NCBI GenBank assembly: GCA_024178355.1
Contig: JAMZNZ010000006.1
Coordinates: 372,001 to 436,000 of the forward strand
Direction of reading: 5' to 3'
DNA from: Maricaulaceae bacterium EIL42A08
GTDB lineage: Bacteria; Pseudomonadota; Alphaproteobacteria; Caulobacterales; Maricaulaceae
DNA: 64,000 nt
In this document: positions 32,270 through 42,428 of the stretch, piece by piece
Position numbering within the stretch: position 1 is the stretch's first letter
Layout: each line of letters starts with the position of its first letter
Program-made: the position numbers and the translations under genes
The notes under the pieces: generated by a model
Told to the model about the DNA's origin: nothing
Seen by the model: only the letters and a program-made list of their open reading frames with translations
The model's database searches: none

Positions 32270-35197
32270 TTAGGGGCCCTCGGCCCCCTCCGCCAGTATC
32301 GTCACCCGATAGGCGGCCTCCGGGTTTAGAACTTCCGCAGCCAGGGCGCTCAGGTCAGCAACCGTCACCGCTTCATAGCGCGCCTGGACTGCGCGCAGAT
32401 CATTAAGGCGCTGCGGCTCGGTTTGGGACCGTGAAAGGTTGGCCAGCCAGTAGCCATTGCTTTCCTGGCCTTCTTCCAGCCGCTCCAGGATCGGCTGGCG
32501 CGCACGCTGCAGCTCGTCCTCGGTGATCTCACCGGCGGCCATGGCTGCTGCAATCTCGTCGGTGATCTCATACATGGCTGGAATATCTGACCGGTCCACA
32601 TCAAGCCCGACCCACAAGAAGCCAAAGTCTTCAAAGATCTGAGAGGCCTGATTGGATACGATGGCTGAATAGGTCGCGCCTTCATCCTCGCGGAAGCGGT
32701 CGGTTGCCTTCAGGCTGTATACGCCGCGCAACAGGCCCAGCTCGGCCCGGCGCACCGGATCAAAGCCGTCGCCGACCGGGAAATATGTGTTGGCCATGGC
32801 ACTGTTTGGCTCGCCATTAAAACGCACCACAACGGGCTCGGGCGTCGGCTCCGGGAAGCTGACCTGGGTGTTTTGCTCAAAAGCTGGCCAGCTCTCGTCG
32901 CGCTCGGGCAGGGCCCCGAACGTCGTGCTGACGACCTCGATGGCGGTCTCAACGCTGACATCGCCCACCAGGGTGATTTCGATAGGGGCGCTTTCAAGGG
33001 CGGGCTCCAGAAAAGCGCGTGCATGATCCATGGTAAAGGCGTCGACTTCTTCGGCGGTGGGGAAGCCCCAGCGTGGGTCACCGCTGCGCAACAGGCGCGC
33101 CACGCGGCTTTGCGCGACCTGAACGGCCTGGGCGTTCTGACCCCGGCGCACTTCCTCGGCAATGCCGCGGAACTGGTTGAGGCCCGCATCACGCCAGCCC
33201 GGCGACGTCATGAAAGCCGCCAGGACCTGCATCTGCAGCTCCAGATCTGTCGGCGTTGTCGCGTTAGCAAAGAAGAAGCTGTCTTCGCCCACGCCGACAC
33301 CATAGCCAACCGAGCGACCGGCAAACAGGCGTTGCAGGGCATCGCGGTCATGGGCTTCAAGCCCACCACCGCCAAAGGCTGCGCCCAGGATCGAGCCGGC
33401 TGCCGGGGTGGGCTGGTCGGTCAGATCGCCAGCACCAAAATCGACGCGCAGCCGAATGACATTATCCTCAAAATCGGTGGGCTTCACATTCAGGCGGACA
33501 CCGTTATCAAACCGGATCTGGGTCACGCTCAGATCGTCGACCTCAGTGCGTTCAACGACCTCGCCTGCCGGGCCGAAGTCGGTATAGGCAAAGGCCTCAT
33601 CGGAGACATCCAGCGGCGCTTCCACCGGTTCAGCCGAGGCTGTGAGCCAGGCTTCGCGTACAGCTGCCGGGCCATCCTGCAAGTCTGTATTCAAAGCCAC
33701 GAAAATGCGCGGCATTGACGCTTTCCACATTTTGCGGAAGGCATAATCAATGGCGTCAACCGTCAGCTCGTCTTCAACCTCTTCAAGCCAGGCCAGATCA
33801 TAGCTGGGGTGGGTGAAGACCTGGTCTGTATTCCATGCTTCTGACAGGGCTGTCGCCAGCGCCACCGTATTGCGTGTGTCAGCCTGATCCGCGCGGTTGC
33901 GCAGGCTGGTGCGCAGATTGGCCAGCTGCTCGTTAAGTTCGCCCTGGGTGAAACCATGCTCCAGTGCGCGGCGGATTTCATTCTCCAGCTCTGCCACGCC
34001 GTCGCGCCAGCGATCAGGTGTCGCAACGCCCAGAATGCCCGCCCGATTGGCGATGCCAAAGTCGTTGCCGTAGCTGACATTGGCCTGCAGGAAGGCGGAC
34101 TCGCCACTATTGATCCGGCTCTGGATGCGCCTTTGAAGAATGGCGTTGGCCAGGCGTGACTGTACCCGTGTCAGGCTGGTCTGCCGGGTGTCCGGAAGCG
34201 GCAGGCCTGGCTTCATCACATCCACATTGATGATGGTGAAAACATCCGGGTCGTGGAAGAAACCAAAGGCGGTTTCTTCGGTCCAGCCGGCTGATCCGAT
34301 GTCGGGATCGCCGGGGGCGTCTTCTGGCTGCTGCCAGGTGGCAAAGCCTTCAGCAAATTCAAGGTCGATGGTGGGTGAGGACAGCGCGAAACCGTTCGTG
34401 ATCTTGTCCTCGATCTGATCAGGATCAACATCGCCCACGACCACAAGGAAGGCGCGCTCCGGCACGTAGTATTCATCGTAATAGCGCTGAAACTGCTCAG
34501 GCTGGGCGGTGGTAATGACCTCGGTGGTGCCGATGGGCATGCGGTCTGTGATTATGGTGTCGGGATAGTGGAAGTCGTAAAACGCTTCGAAATAGCGATT
34601 GACCGGCGTATCGCGGAACCGCATTTCACCCAGCACGACGCCGCGCTCGCGGTCAATGGCCTCAGCGTCAAAGACAATCTTAGACGCGGTTTCGCGCAGC
34701 AGAAAGAGCCCGATATTGATCAGGTCTTCGTCGTTTGAGGGCAGGTCGAGCTGGTAGCCGACAACTTCCTGACTGGTGAAAGCATTCGTGTCCGGGCCAA
34801 ATTCCAGGCCATAGCGCTCCAGCAGGGTGACCATCTCGCCTTCAGGCACATTGGTCGTACCGTTAAAGGCCATGTGCTCGATGAAGTGTGCCAGGCCGCG
34901 CTGATCCTCGTCCTCGGCAAAGGAGCCGACATTGAAGATCAGCCGCATCGACGCGGTGCCTGTGGGCGTGTCATTGGGCATGATCGCGTAACGCATGCCG
35001 TTTTCCAGTACGCCGTAGCGCACCGCCGGATCCGCGGGCAGGTCGCTCGCCTCGTGAGCAAAGTCAGCCTCAGCAAAGGCTGCGCGCACGGCGTCCAGGT
35101 CCTGAGGCGCGGAGCCTCTGTCACCATCGCCGCAGGCCACCAGAGACAGCGCGGCCAAACCAGTGACAAGGATGGAAAACGATTGTTTCAAAAGCAT
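32270..35197 (-). CDS. M16-family zinc metallopeptidase, lipoprotein
   Basis: 975 residues from the ATG at 35197; an in-frame ATG at 35203 directly abuts the AGGA and is less likely. The lipobox LSLVAC follows a signal peptide. The inverted zinc motif HFIEH (104-108) lies in GLAHFIEHMAFNGT; the downstream glutamate is in DRERGVVLGEM. The second half (from about 520) is a non-catalytic M16C repeat, the usual clam-shell arrangement. It degrades short peptides in the periplasm or at the outer membrane. Transcribed ahead of the S9 peptidase. Confidence 0.93.
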   Translation of the reverse strand: MLLKQSFSILVTGLAALSLVACGDGDRGSAPQDLDAVRAAFAEADFAHEASDLPADPAVRYGVLENGMRYAIMPNDTPTGTASMRLIFNVGSFAEDEDQRGLAHFIEHMAFNGTTNVPEGEMVTLLERYGLEFGPDTNAFTSQEVVGYQLDLPSNDEDLINIGLFLLRETASKIVFDAEAIDRERGVVLGEMRFRDTPVNRYFEAFYDFHYPDTIITDRMPIGTTEVITTAQPEQFQRYYDEYYVPERAFLVVVGDVDPDQIEDKITNGFALSSPTIDLEFAEGFATWQQPEDAPGDPDIGSAGWTEETAFGFFHDPDVFTIINVDVMKPGLPLPDTRQTSLTRVQSRLANAILQRRIQSRINSGESAFLQANVSYGNDFGIANRAGILGVATPDRWRDGVAELENEIRRALEHGFTQGELNEQLANLRTSLRNRADQADTRNTVALATALSEAWNTDQVFTHPSYDLAWLEEVEDELTVDAIDYAFRKMWKASMPRIFVALNTDLQDGPAAVREAWLTASAEPVEAPLDVSDEAFAYTDFGPAGEVVERTEVDDLSVTQIRFDNGVRLNVKPTDFEDNVIRLRVDFGAGDLTDQPTPAAGSILGAAFGGGGLEAHDRDALQRLFAGRSVGYGVGVGEDSFFFANATTPTDLELQMQVLAAFMTSPGWRDAGLNQFRGIAEEVRRGQNAQAVQVAQSRVARLLRSGDPRWGFPTAEEVDAFTMDHARAFLEPALESAPIEITLVGDVSVETAIEVVSTTFGALPERDESWPAFEQNTQVSFPEPTPEPVVVRFNGEPNSAMANTYFPVGDGFDPVRRAELGLLRGVYSLKATDRFREDEGATYSAIVSNQASQIFEDFGFLWVGLDVDRSDIPAMYEITDEIAAAMAAGEITEDELQRARQPILERLEEGQESNGYWLANLSRSQTEPQRLNDLRAVQARYEAVTVADLSALAAEVLNPEAAYRVTILAEGAEGP

Positions 35198-35319
35198 GGT
35201 CATTCCTGACGCCAACACACACGGGCGAACCGTGCCGAAGATAGCGACAAGGTCAAGCGGGGCAAATGAAAGCTCAGTTATCCGGCGGTTAGCTGGCGGT
35301 TAGGTCGCAGCCATCTTTG

Positions 35320-37170
35320 TCACGCGTCCGCGTCGAGCACTTCTTCAATGGGATCATGCTCGGCCACAAAATGCCCCGGTGCCACTTCAATGAGTTTCGG
35401 GCGATACTGCTCTGCATCCGGGTCATCGATCAGCTTTGACTTCATGAAGCGCAGCTGGGCGCGGCTATCCATCGGGCTCGGCAGGTCGCCGGACAGCTTC
35501 AAGCGCTCGCGGGTTTTTTCAATCTTCGGATCGGGGATCGGAACCGCGCTGATCAGCGCCTTGGTATAGGGGTGGCGGGCGTCGTCATAGATGGCGTCGC
35601 GGTCGGCCATCTCAACGATGCGACCCAGATAAAGCACCATGACCCGGTGGCTGACCTCGCGCACCACCGAAAGGTCGTGCGAGATGAACAGCATCGACAG
35701 GCCGAAGTCTTTTTGAAGCCCGATGAGAAGATCGATGATCTGGGCCTGGATCGACACGTCCAGCGCACTGACCGCCTCGTCACAGATCACCAGCTTGGGT
35801 TTCAGGATCATCGCACGGGCAATGCCGACGCGCTGGTTCTGACCACCGGACAGCTCGTGCGGGTAGCGGTTGATCATGTTGGGGTCGAGGCCGACCCGCT
35901 CCATCATCTTTTTGATCTCAACCTCGCGCTCGGTCGACTTCATGTGCTTGCGGAAGGTCAGCATGGGCTCGGCAATCGAAGCCCCGATCGTCATGCGCGG
36001 GTTCAACGATGCCAGCGGATCCTGGAACACGATCTGCAGGTCTTCGCGAGAGTTGCGCAGCTCCTTTGCGCCCATGGCCAGCAGGTCCTTGCCGATCCAG
36101 CTGACTGCGCCCTCTGTGGCCGGAACCAGACGCAGGACCGCGCGCGCCAGCGTGGACTTCCCACACCCAGACTCACCCACAATGCCAAGCGTCTCGCCTT
36201 CTTTGAGGTCAAAGCTGACACCGTCGACGGCTTTCAGTGGTTTGCGCTTGGGCCACAGGCCATCGGTTACCGCGACGGGGAAGTGTACTTTCACATCGTC
36301 CGCGATCAGGACCGGCGTGTCCTCGCCCTTCACCTCGCGCGGCGGCAGGCCTTCATGGCCCGGCTTGTCGGGCTGGTCGATACGCGGCATCGCGTCCAGC
36401 AGCATCTGTGTGTAATCGTGTTTCGGCGCATTGAAGATGTCATCCACATCGCCGGTCTCGACATATTCGCCAAACTTCATGACCTGAACCCGGTCTGCCA
36501 TGCGCGCGACAACGCCCATGTCGTGGGTGATCAGGGCAATGGCGGCCCCCAGCTCGTCTTTCAGCTCATCCATAATGTCGAGCACCTGGGCCTGAACCGT
36601 CACGTCGAGCGCGGTGGTCGGTTCGTCGGCGATCAGAAGGTCGGGTTCGCACAGCATGGACATGGCGATCATCACACGCTGGCGCATGCCGCCAGACAGC
36701 TCGTGCGGGAATTGCTTCAGGCGGCGCTTGGCTTCCGGGATGCGCACACGCTCCAGCCAGTCCACGCAGCGCTTTTCTGCCGCATCGCCCTTCAGATTCA
36801 TGTGAACGTCCAGGACTTCCTTCAGCTGATCGCCCACACGCATGTGCGGGGTCAGCGAAGTCAGCGGATCCTGGAAGATCATCGTCATCGACTTGCCGCG
36901 AACCCGGTTCAGCTTCTTCGGCGACAGGTTCAGGATTTCCTGACCGCGATATTTGATGGAGCCTTCCGCCCGACCGTTGGACGCCAGCAGGCCCATCGCC
37001 GCCAGGAAGGTCTGGCTCTTGCCTGACCCGGACTCGCCCACGACCGCCAGACACTCACCCGGATTGATCTGAAGATCGATGCCACGCACGGCGTGGACCT
37101 CGCCGTCGGGCGTAGCAAAGCGGACGTTAAGGTCTTCGACCTGGAAGATCGGCTGGGTCGTGTCAGTCAA
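35320..37170 (-). CDS. Fused dipeptide/oligopeptide ABC transporter ATP-binding protein (DppD-DppF type)
   Basis: 616 residues from a TTG at 37170, seven bases behind GAGGGA; the next upstream start (ATG 37266) would add 32 residues unlike the family. Two complete ATPase modules: Walker [10 protein letters not shown] with signature LSGGMRQRV, then GESGCGKST with LSGGQNQRV. Each is followed by an oligopeptide-type C-terminal extension ([40 protein letters not shown]). It would power uptake of peptides or nickel-like substrates, but no permease or binding-protein gene is adjacent, so it is an orphan ATPase here. Confidence 0.92.
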   Translation of the reverse strand: MTDTTQPIFQVEDLNVRFATPDGEVHAVRGIDLQINPGECLAVVGESGSGKSQTFLAAMGLLASNGRAEGSIKYRGQEILNLSPKKLNRVRGKSMTMIFQDPLTSLTPHMRVGDQLKEVLDVHMNLKGDAAEKRCVDWLERVRIPEAKRRLKQFPHELSGGMRQRVMIAMSMLCEPDLLIADEPTTALDVTVQAQVLDIMDELKDELGAAIALITHDMGVVARMADRVQVMKFGEYVETGDVDDIFNAPKHDYTQMLLDAMPRIDQPDKPGHEGLPPREVKGEDTPVLIADDVKVHFPVAVTDGLWPKRKPLKAVDGVSFDLKEGETLGIVGESGCGKSTLARAVLRLVPATEGAVSWIGKDLLAMGAKELRNSREDLQIVFQDPLASLNPRMTIGASIAEPMLTFRKHMKSTEREVEIKKMMERVGLDPNMINRYPHELSGGQNQRVGIARAMILKPKLVICDEAVSALDVSIQAQIIDLLIGLQKDFGLSMLFISHDLSVVREVSHRVMVLYLGRIVEMADRDAIYDDARHPYTKALISAVPIPDPKIEKTRERLKLSGDLPSPMDSRAQLRFMKSKLIDDPDAEQYRPKLIEVAPGHFVAEHDPIEEVLDADA

Positions 37171-37366
37171 GATTTCATCCCTCGTGGGAGCGCGAGCCAG
37201 ACCCGCGCACGCAGATTTCCAGCGCAGGATAACGCCCTCACGCCATGATGCCAGAGCCGAGGGCATAAAGTCTGTAGGGTTTACTCAGGATGAACGGGGG
37301 GTGGTGTGCTCGAGCTGGACGGGTAGGGTGAGGAAAATAGGATGTTGGCGATAAAATGTGAGCCCA

Positions 37367-37419
37367 CCTGTCCCGGATGCGAAGCGATCCGGATTAAATC
37401 CAGGCTTGGCCGGGACAGG
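37367..37419. repeat. Dispersed intergenic palindrome, family B
   Basis: Arms CCTGTCCCGG and CCGGGACAGG enclose GATGCGAAGCGATCCGG and CTTGGC modules shared with 20428 and 25202. It lies past the PepSY stop. The rest of the gap 37171-37455 shows nothing I can name. Confidence 0.8.
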
Positions 37420-37455
37420 GTTGGTTTTCCTCTGGCGCGGTCAGGCTCATGGAAC

Positions 37456-38184
37456 CTAGCGCTCAGCCGCCCGCCGATTCATCGCCACCAGCACCGTCCG
37501 CCGCATCCTTACAAAGAGCAGCACGAAACCGGCCAGCACGACGCTCAGCGCCAGACCGGCGGCGGTGATGATGAGCGGGTGGTTGAAGTCCTCGCGCTCC
37601 TCATAATCCATGATGTGGAGCATCCAGAGAAAATCGAACAGCCGCCACATATCATTGCGGCGCGCATCGATGATCCCGGTTTCGGCGTTCACATAGAGCC
37701 GAGTGCCCTCGCCATCATCAAAGCTGACCCGCCAGGACGGGTTGGGGCGGCGATACTCGCCGGTGGGTTCGGGGAAGTATTCAATTGCGCTGATGGGGGC
37801 GTCACCGGCATAGCCCGCAAGCGCCACGGCGCGCGCGGTCGCTTCATCCATAGGTGACAGGCGCTCGCCGGTTTCAGCGTCCACCAGAACGGGTCCAGCC
37901 TCAGTGGCAAAGCGATAGACTGGACCGGCATGCCACTGGCCGAGCGTAGCACTGGTGACCGCACCAACGAGACCGGCGCGCTCTGCCGCTTCGCTCAAGG
38001 CCAACACGCGCGCCAGGTCGATTTCAGCAGGCGCAGTCTCCGCAATCGTGTGTTCGCCGCGCACCTGCTCAATGGGCATCAGCGCCATGCCAAAACCACC
38101 CATCACCCACAGGAAGATCTGCAGGCCCACAATAAGCGCGAGCCATTTATGCAGACGGACAACCCAGCGGGTGAGCGCGGTCAT
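37456..38184 (-). CDS. PepSY-associated membrane protein
   Basis: 242 residues from the ATG at 38184, directly behind AGGTGACC; a GTG at 38190 is an alternative. The start LTRWVVRLHKWLALIVGLQIFLWVMGG is the typical first helix with the RLHKW motif. A periplasmic PepSY-like region (WRVSFDDGEGTRLYVNAETG) follows, then LWMLHIMDY and a final helix (LIITAAGLALSVVLAGFVLLFV). Such proteins occur with TonB receptors and ferric reductases, or alone. It follows valS almost without a gap, an unusual pairing, so it is probably co-transcribed with it. Confidence 0.82.
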   Translation of the reverse strand: MTALTRWVVRLHKWLALIVGLQIFLWVMGGFGMALMPIEQVRGEHTIAETAPAEIDLARVLALSEAAERAGLVGAVTSATLGQWHAGPVYRFATEAGPVLVDAETGERLSPMDEATARAVALAGYAGDAPISAIEYFPEPTGEYRRPNPSWRVSFDDGEGTRLYVNAETGIIDARRNDMWRLFDFLWMLHIMDYEEREDFNHPLIITAAGLALSVVLAGFVLLFVRMRRTVLVAMNRRAAER

Positions 38185-38190
38185 GGTCAC

Positions 38191-40773
38191 CTACTCTTCC
38201 GGCTTCACCAGCGCCAGTGCCACAGTGAAGCGCTCGTCAGGCGATGCGGCCGGGGTCAGGCCGGCGGGGATGTCGCCCACTTCAGCGGCCTGCGCGTTGG
38301 TGACTGCCAGCAGGTCTGCCACCGTGTCGCCGATCAGAGCCTCAAGTGTGCCATCGCCCTTTACCGTCAGCATGGTCGCTTCGGTCTTCATGGAGACCTG
38401 GGCGTCAGACTTCACCTTGCGGGCCGCGCCCAGGATCTGCACGAAGGCCCGGCCTTCATCGGCGTAGAAGCCTTGCTCGGCCATGTCGTCTGCCTTCGGC
38501 CAGCTGCCGCGAGCGTGGACCGTGCCCGGTGAGGTTTCGCCTTCGCCATGAAGGATGTCATAGAGCGCGTCGGTGACGTAAGGCGTGAACGGCGCGTAGA
38601 GCCGGATCAGCGTGTCAGAGGCATGCCAAAGGGTTAAACAGGCCGACATTTCCTCATCGCTCGGCTCGCCCTCAAAACGGGTGCGACGCTTCACGATTTC
38701 CAGATAGTTGTCGCAATAGGTGCGCCAGAAGAAGTCCTCCACCGCGCGCTGGGCGGCGGCGTATTCGTAGGCTTCAAACGCCTTGGTGGCGGTCTGAACC
38801 GTTTCGGCCAGCTTGCCCAAAAGCCAGCGATCGAGCGGATGGCTGATCGCGCCAGAGGCAATGTCAGCGGCTGGCGTCGTTGGCGCAAACTCACAGGCCT
38901 CAGCGGCTGCGCTGAAGCTCATATGACCAAGCTTGATGGCGTTCCACAGCTTGGTGACCAGGCGCTTGCCCTGTTTCAGGGTGTTATCCGACAGGTTGGT
39001 GTCCTGACCCAGCTGGGACGTGCCGGTCCAATAGCGCACCGGGTCGACGCCGTATTGGTCAATCAGCTTGATCGGGTCGATCACATTGCCCTTGGACTTC
39101 GACATCTTCTCGCCGTCCGCGGCCCGGCACCAGCCGGAGATCGCGATGTTTTTCCAGGGCACGACGTCTTCGTGGTGGAGCGCCTTGACGATGGTGTAGA
39201 AGGCCCAGGTGCGAATGATTTCATGGGCCTGCGGGCGCAAAGCCATCGGGAACTGGCGCTTGTGGACCTCATAGTCCAGCGCATACTCCTCGGTCACCGA
39301 CCGCGTATTGAGCTGCGGGCTCACCGAGCTCGTCGCCCAGGTGTCCATCACGTCCTTTTCACCGGTCACCTCATCCATGGTGTAGCCAGCCGGCGGGGTG
39401 AGGGTGGGATCAACCGGAAGCTCGTCCTTGGTCGGCAGGATGATCTTGCCTTCCTCGCCGGGGCGCTTGGAATACCAGACCGGGATCGGCACGCCGAAAT
39501 GGCGCTGGCGGGAAATCAGCCAGTCCCATTTCAGGCCCTCAACCCAGCTTTCCAGACGCTGCTTCATATAGGCTGGACGCCAGGTGATCTCGTTCGCCTT
39601 TTCAAGGATCTGGTCCTTGAAATCGAGCGTCTTGATGAACCACTGGGGCGTGACGATGATTTCAATCGGTGCGCCAGAACGCTCGGCCACGGGCACGATC
39701 TGGTCGGTCTTCTCCTGTTTCAGGACCAGGTCCTTGTCTTTCAGGAGTTCGAGGATCGTTTCCTTGGCCTTCGCCGCTTTCAGGCCTGCCAGCGCGGCCA
39801 TGGTGGCCTTCGCGCTATCAAGGTCCAGGCTCGGCCACTCATCGGTGCCGATGGCGAGCTCTTCGATCATCTTGCCAGCCTGATCGATCACCATGCGCAG
39901 CGGCAGCTTGTGGGTGCGCCACCACTGAATGTCGGTCACGTCGCCAAAGGTACAGCACATCACAACGCCGGTGCCTTTTTCCGGATCGACGCTGTCTTCC
40001 GCGTAAATCTCCACCGGCACGTTATAGAGCGGGCTGATGGCGCGCTTGCCGATCAGCTCCTTGGCGCGCGGATGCTCCGGGTGGATCATCAGACCGCCGC
40101 AGGCGCCGATCAATTCGGGGCGCGTTGTGGCAATCACCACCGGCTCCAGCTCGCCGCCTTCAATGGCAAACGGGATGTAGTTCAAAAGGCCTTCGCGCTC
40201 GGCATCCTCGATCTCGGCCTGGGCCAGCGCGGTACGGTCCGCCGGGTCCCAAAGCGACGGCTCCAGGCGGCGCTCCATCAGACCTTTATGGAACAGGTCC
40301 AGGAAAGACATCTGGCTGACGGTGCGGCTCTCGTCGGAAATCGTCTGATACTCACGGCTCCAGTCCACCGAAAGGGCCAGGTGAGAGAACAGATCGCGGA
40401 ATTGCTGCTCGAACTCGGGGATCACCTCTTTACACAGCGCCACGAATTCATCACGCGCCATGGTGCCGCCGCGCACCTTCTTGACCTTCTCCACCAGACG
40501 CTCGGTCGGCAGGCCGTTATCATCCCAGCCGATGGGGTAGAGCACGTTGCGACCGCTCATGCGCATATAGCGCGCCATGATGTCGGCCTGGGTGTAGGAA
40601 TACACGTGGCCAATATGCAGCGCGCCGGACACGGTCGGCGGCGGGGTGTCGATCACATAATCAAGCTCAGCCGGGGCGTCCGAGTCCCACTTGAAGGCCT
40701 CTTCACTGGCCCAGCGGGCCTGGAGCGCGGCTTCAGAAGCTTTGATGTCGTATTTTTGCGGAAACGGTTTCAT
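38191..40773 (-). CDS. valS: Valine-tRNA ligase, archaeal/Rickettsia-type
   Basis: 860 residues. HIGH is at 53-56 (SGALHIGHVYSYTQAD) and KMSKS at 556-560. The segment LYPIGWDDNGLPTERLVEK, with DDNGLPTE where common bacterial ValS has TDHAGIATQ, plus SVDWSREYQTIS, VMCCTFGDVTDIQWW and DVMDTWATSSVSPQL, matches the archaeal-like ValS known from Rickettsia. The C-terminal coiled-coil arm of standard bacterial ValS is missing; the protein ends ALALVKPEE soon after the anticodon-binding domain. It charges tRNA-Val and has an editing domain. As the sole ValS in the window it is presumably the housekeeping enzyme, acquired by transfer in this lineage or its ancestors. Confidence 0.96.
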   Translation of the reverse strand: MKPFPQKYDIKASEAALQARWASEEAFKWDSDAPAELDYVIDTPPPTVSGALHIGHVYSYTQADIMARYMRMSGRNVLYPIGWDDNGLPTERLVEKVKKVRGGTMARDEFVALCKEVIPEFEQQFRDLFSHLALSVDWSREYQTISDESRTVSQMSFLDLFHKGLMERRLEPSLWDPADRTALAQAEIEDAEREGLLNYIPFAIEGGELEPVVIATTRPELIGACGGLMIHPEHPRAKELIGKRAISPLYNVPVEIYAEDSVDPEKGTGVVMCCTFGDVTDIQWWRTHKLPLRMVIDQAGKMIEELAIGTDEWPSLDLDSAKATMAALAGLKAAKAKETILELLKDKDLVLKQEKTDQIVPVAERSGAPIEIIVTPQWFIKTLDFKDQILEKANEITWRPAYMKQRLESWVEGLKWDWLISRQRHFGVPIPVWYSKRPGEEGKIILPTKDELPVDPTLTPPAGYTMDEVTGEKDVMDTWATSSVSPQLNTRSVTEEYALDYEVHKRQFPMALRPQAHEIIRTWAFYTIVKALHHEDVVPWKNIAISGWCRAADGEKMSKSKGNVIDPIKLIDQYGVDPVRYWTGTSQLGQDTNLSDNTLKQGKRLVTKLWNAIKLGHMSFSAAAEACEFAPTTPAADIASGAISHPLDRWLLGKLAETVQTATKAFEAYEYAAAQRAVEDFFWRTYCDNYLEIVKRRTRFEGEPSDEEMSACLTLWHASDTLIRLYAPFTPYVTDALYDILHGEGETSPGTVHARGSWPKADDMAEQGFYADEGRAFVQILGAARKVKSDAQVSMKTEATMLTVKGDGTLEALIGDTVADLLAVTNAQAAEVGDIPAGLTPAASPDERFTVALALVKPEE

Positions 40774-40883
40774 GGCTCAGCGATCTTCACACGGCTAAAA
40801 TGGCGGCAAGAGCGCTGGGGTTTAGACCATTTGTGAAGGGTGTGGAACCCGGTCAGGCGCTTGCGCTTTTCCCATCCTCATGC

Positions 40884-40956
40884 GTCATCCTGACGAAAGT
40901 CAGGACCCAGTCGCGCCCGTTGAGCCCCTGGGTCCCAAATCAAGTTTGGGATGACG
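40884..40956. repeat. Dispersed intergenic palindrome, family A
   Basis: Begins GTCATCCTGACGAAAGTCAG and ends TTTGGGATGACG, 73 bp, with an internal CCCAAA/TTTGGG stem. The first 27 bases are identical to the copy at 44144. It lies between valS and mdeA; a remnant of family C (TTTCGAAGGACTC) follows at about 40980. Confidence 0.85.
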
Positions 40957-41019
40957 ATTAGGGTTGAGGGCGCGCAGCGGGTTTCGAAGGACTCGGAAGA
41001 AAAAGTGCCGGAGCTCGTC

Positions 41020-42222
41020 CTAACCCGCAACCGCCAGAGCACCATCCAGATCGGACAGGATGTCCGCCACATCCTCCAGCCCGACGCTTAACCGGATCAG
41101 GCCTTCTGAAATGCCATGCTCGGCGCGCTCTTCGGGGGTGTAGGTGGAGTGGGTCATGCTGGCCGGATGCTGGATCAGGGTTTCAGCATCGCCCAGACTC
41201 ACCGCGCGCTTGATCATGGTCAGCGCATTCATGAAGGCGATCCCGGCTTCAAGGCTTTCCAGTTCAAACGCGATCATGCCGCCAAAGCGGGCCATCTGGC
41301 GTTTGGCGAGGGCGTGCTGGGGGTGGTCTTCAAGGCCGGGGAAGGCGACCGACACCACGTCGGAGCGCGACTTCAGCCAGCTGGCGACCTGCATAGCGGT
41401 CTGGCTGTGACGTTCCATGCGCAGGTCCAGCGTCTTCAGCCCGCGCAGGATCAGCATGGCGTTCAGCGGGGCCAGCGCCGCGCCGGTCATGTCTTTCAGG
41501 CCATAAAGCCGCACCTCGTCCATCACCTCTTTGCGACCGGCGGCGAGACCAGCCACCAGATCACCATGGCCGCCGAGATATTTCGTGGCCGAGTGCACGA
41601 CGATGTCCGCGCCCAGCTCGATCGGGCGGGTCAGGGCCGGGGTGGCGTAGGTATTGTCGACAACGCTGATCGCGCCAGCCTTGCGGGCGAGCGCACTGAT
41701 CGCGGCAATGTCCACCAGTGACATGGTCGGGTTGGCGGGCGTTTCAAAATAGACGACGCGGGTCTGGTCGGTGATGGCGCTCGCGACCGCTTCGGCGTCG
41801 GTCATGTCCACATGGCGCACCTTCACGCCAAACTTCTTCAGACCGTGATGCAGGAAGGAGAAGGTGCAGCCATAGAGCGTCTTGTCGGCGAGGATTTCCT
41901 GACCCGGCTCCAGCAGGCTCCACAACACCGAGGTGATCGCGCCCATGCCAGACGCAAAGCTGACGGCGGCCTCTGCGCCTTCCAGATCGGCGACGCGCCG
42001 CTCCAGAAGGTCCAGCGTCGGGTTGGAAATGCGCGAATAGATGTGGGCGGGCTGCTCACCGCTGAAGGCAGCGCCAGCCGCTTCCACCGTTTCAAACGTG
42101 AAGGTGGAGGACAGGTGCACCGGCGGGGTCAGCGCGCCGCCTGCGTCCGAGGGCTCATAGCCAGAATGGATGGCGCGGGTGGCAAAGCCGGACTTGCGCT
42201 GAAAAACATTCGATCCATCCAT
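41020..42222 (-). CDS. mdeA: Methionine gamma-lyase
   Basis: 400 residues. A Cys/Met-metabolism PLP enzyme with Lys214 in [11 protein letters not shown] and the active-site pair Tyr117/Cys119 in [12 protein letters not shown]; that cysteine marks methionine gamma-lyase rather than cystathionine lyases or O-succinylhomoserine sulfhydrylase. [12 protein letters not shown] and [19 protein letters not shown] also agree with the Pseudomonas enzyme. It splits methionine to methanethiol, 2-oxobutyrate and ammonia. It is divergent from an Lrp-family gene, as mdeA is from mdeR in Pseudomonas, which supports the call. Substrate needs assay. Confidence 0.88.
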   Translation of the reverse strand: MDGSNVFQRKSGFATRAIHSGYEPSDAGGALTPPVHLSSTFTFETVEAAGAAFSGEQPAHIYSRISNPTLDLLERRVADLEGAEAAVSFASGMGAITSVLWSLLEPGQEILADKTLYGCTFSFLHHGLKKFGVKVRHVDMTDAEAVASAITDQTRVVYFETPANPTMSLVDIAAISALARKAGAISVVDNTYATPALTRPIELGADIVVHSATKYLGGHGDLVAGLAAGRKEVMDEVRLYGLKDMTGAALAPLNAMLILRGLKTLDLRMERHSQTAMQVASWLKSRSDVVSVAFPGLEDHPQHALAKRQMARFGGMIAFELESLEAGIAFMNALTMIKRAVSLGDAETLIQHPASMTHSTYTPEERAEHGISEGLIRLSVGLEDVADILSDLDGALAVAG

Positions 42223-42428
42223 GGTGGTCCCCTTTAAAAATTCATCCCCCCCCCCAGGGCCGACCGTGTGAGGTCAGGTCCTGAAGGGGGCGGCCTCCCT
42301 GACGGGCCGGATGGGCTGGCCTCTTTAAAAACGGGCCATGTTGCACAATAGCGCTGAGTGGAGAGCAGGTGCTGTCTAAATCAGCCCTTAAGGCTCGTAT
42401 TTGAGCAATAATCTGCTACAAAAGCTCC
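42223..42428. promoter_or_regulatory. Shared mdeA/Lrp-type regulator control region
   Basis: 206 bp between divergent genes. It holds an imperfect inverted repeat around GAGGTCAGG and CTCCCTGAC (about 42271-42302), which could be an Lrp-type operator, and a run of nine C (nine G in the mdeA leader) at 42246-42254. AT-rich stretches near 42322-42350 may be promoter elements. All of this is inferred. Confidence 0.4.

Noticed and set aside
37171-37266. ATG at 37266 as the start of the fused ABC ATPase
   Set aside because: The extra 32 residues are Arg/Ala-rich and unlike the family, while the TTG at 37170 has a well-placed ribosome site.
38839-40836. A 665-codon open frame antisense to valS
   Set aside because: Shadow of valS; His/Arg-rich translation with no motif.
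41020-42222. O-succinylhomoserine sulfhydrylase (metZ) as the identity
   Set aside because: The cysteine in LYGCTF and the overall match to Pseudomonas methionine gamma-lyase, plus a divergent Lrp gene, favour mdeA; not excluded without assay.
42246-42254. Run of nine C (nine G in the mdeA leader) as a phase-variation tract
   Set aside because: A single short tract in an untranslated leader with no sign of switching; chance in GC-rich DNA or a sequencing artefact is as likely.
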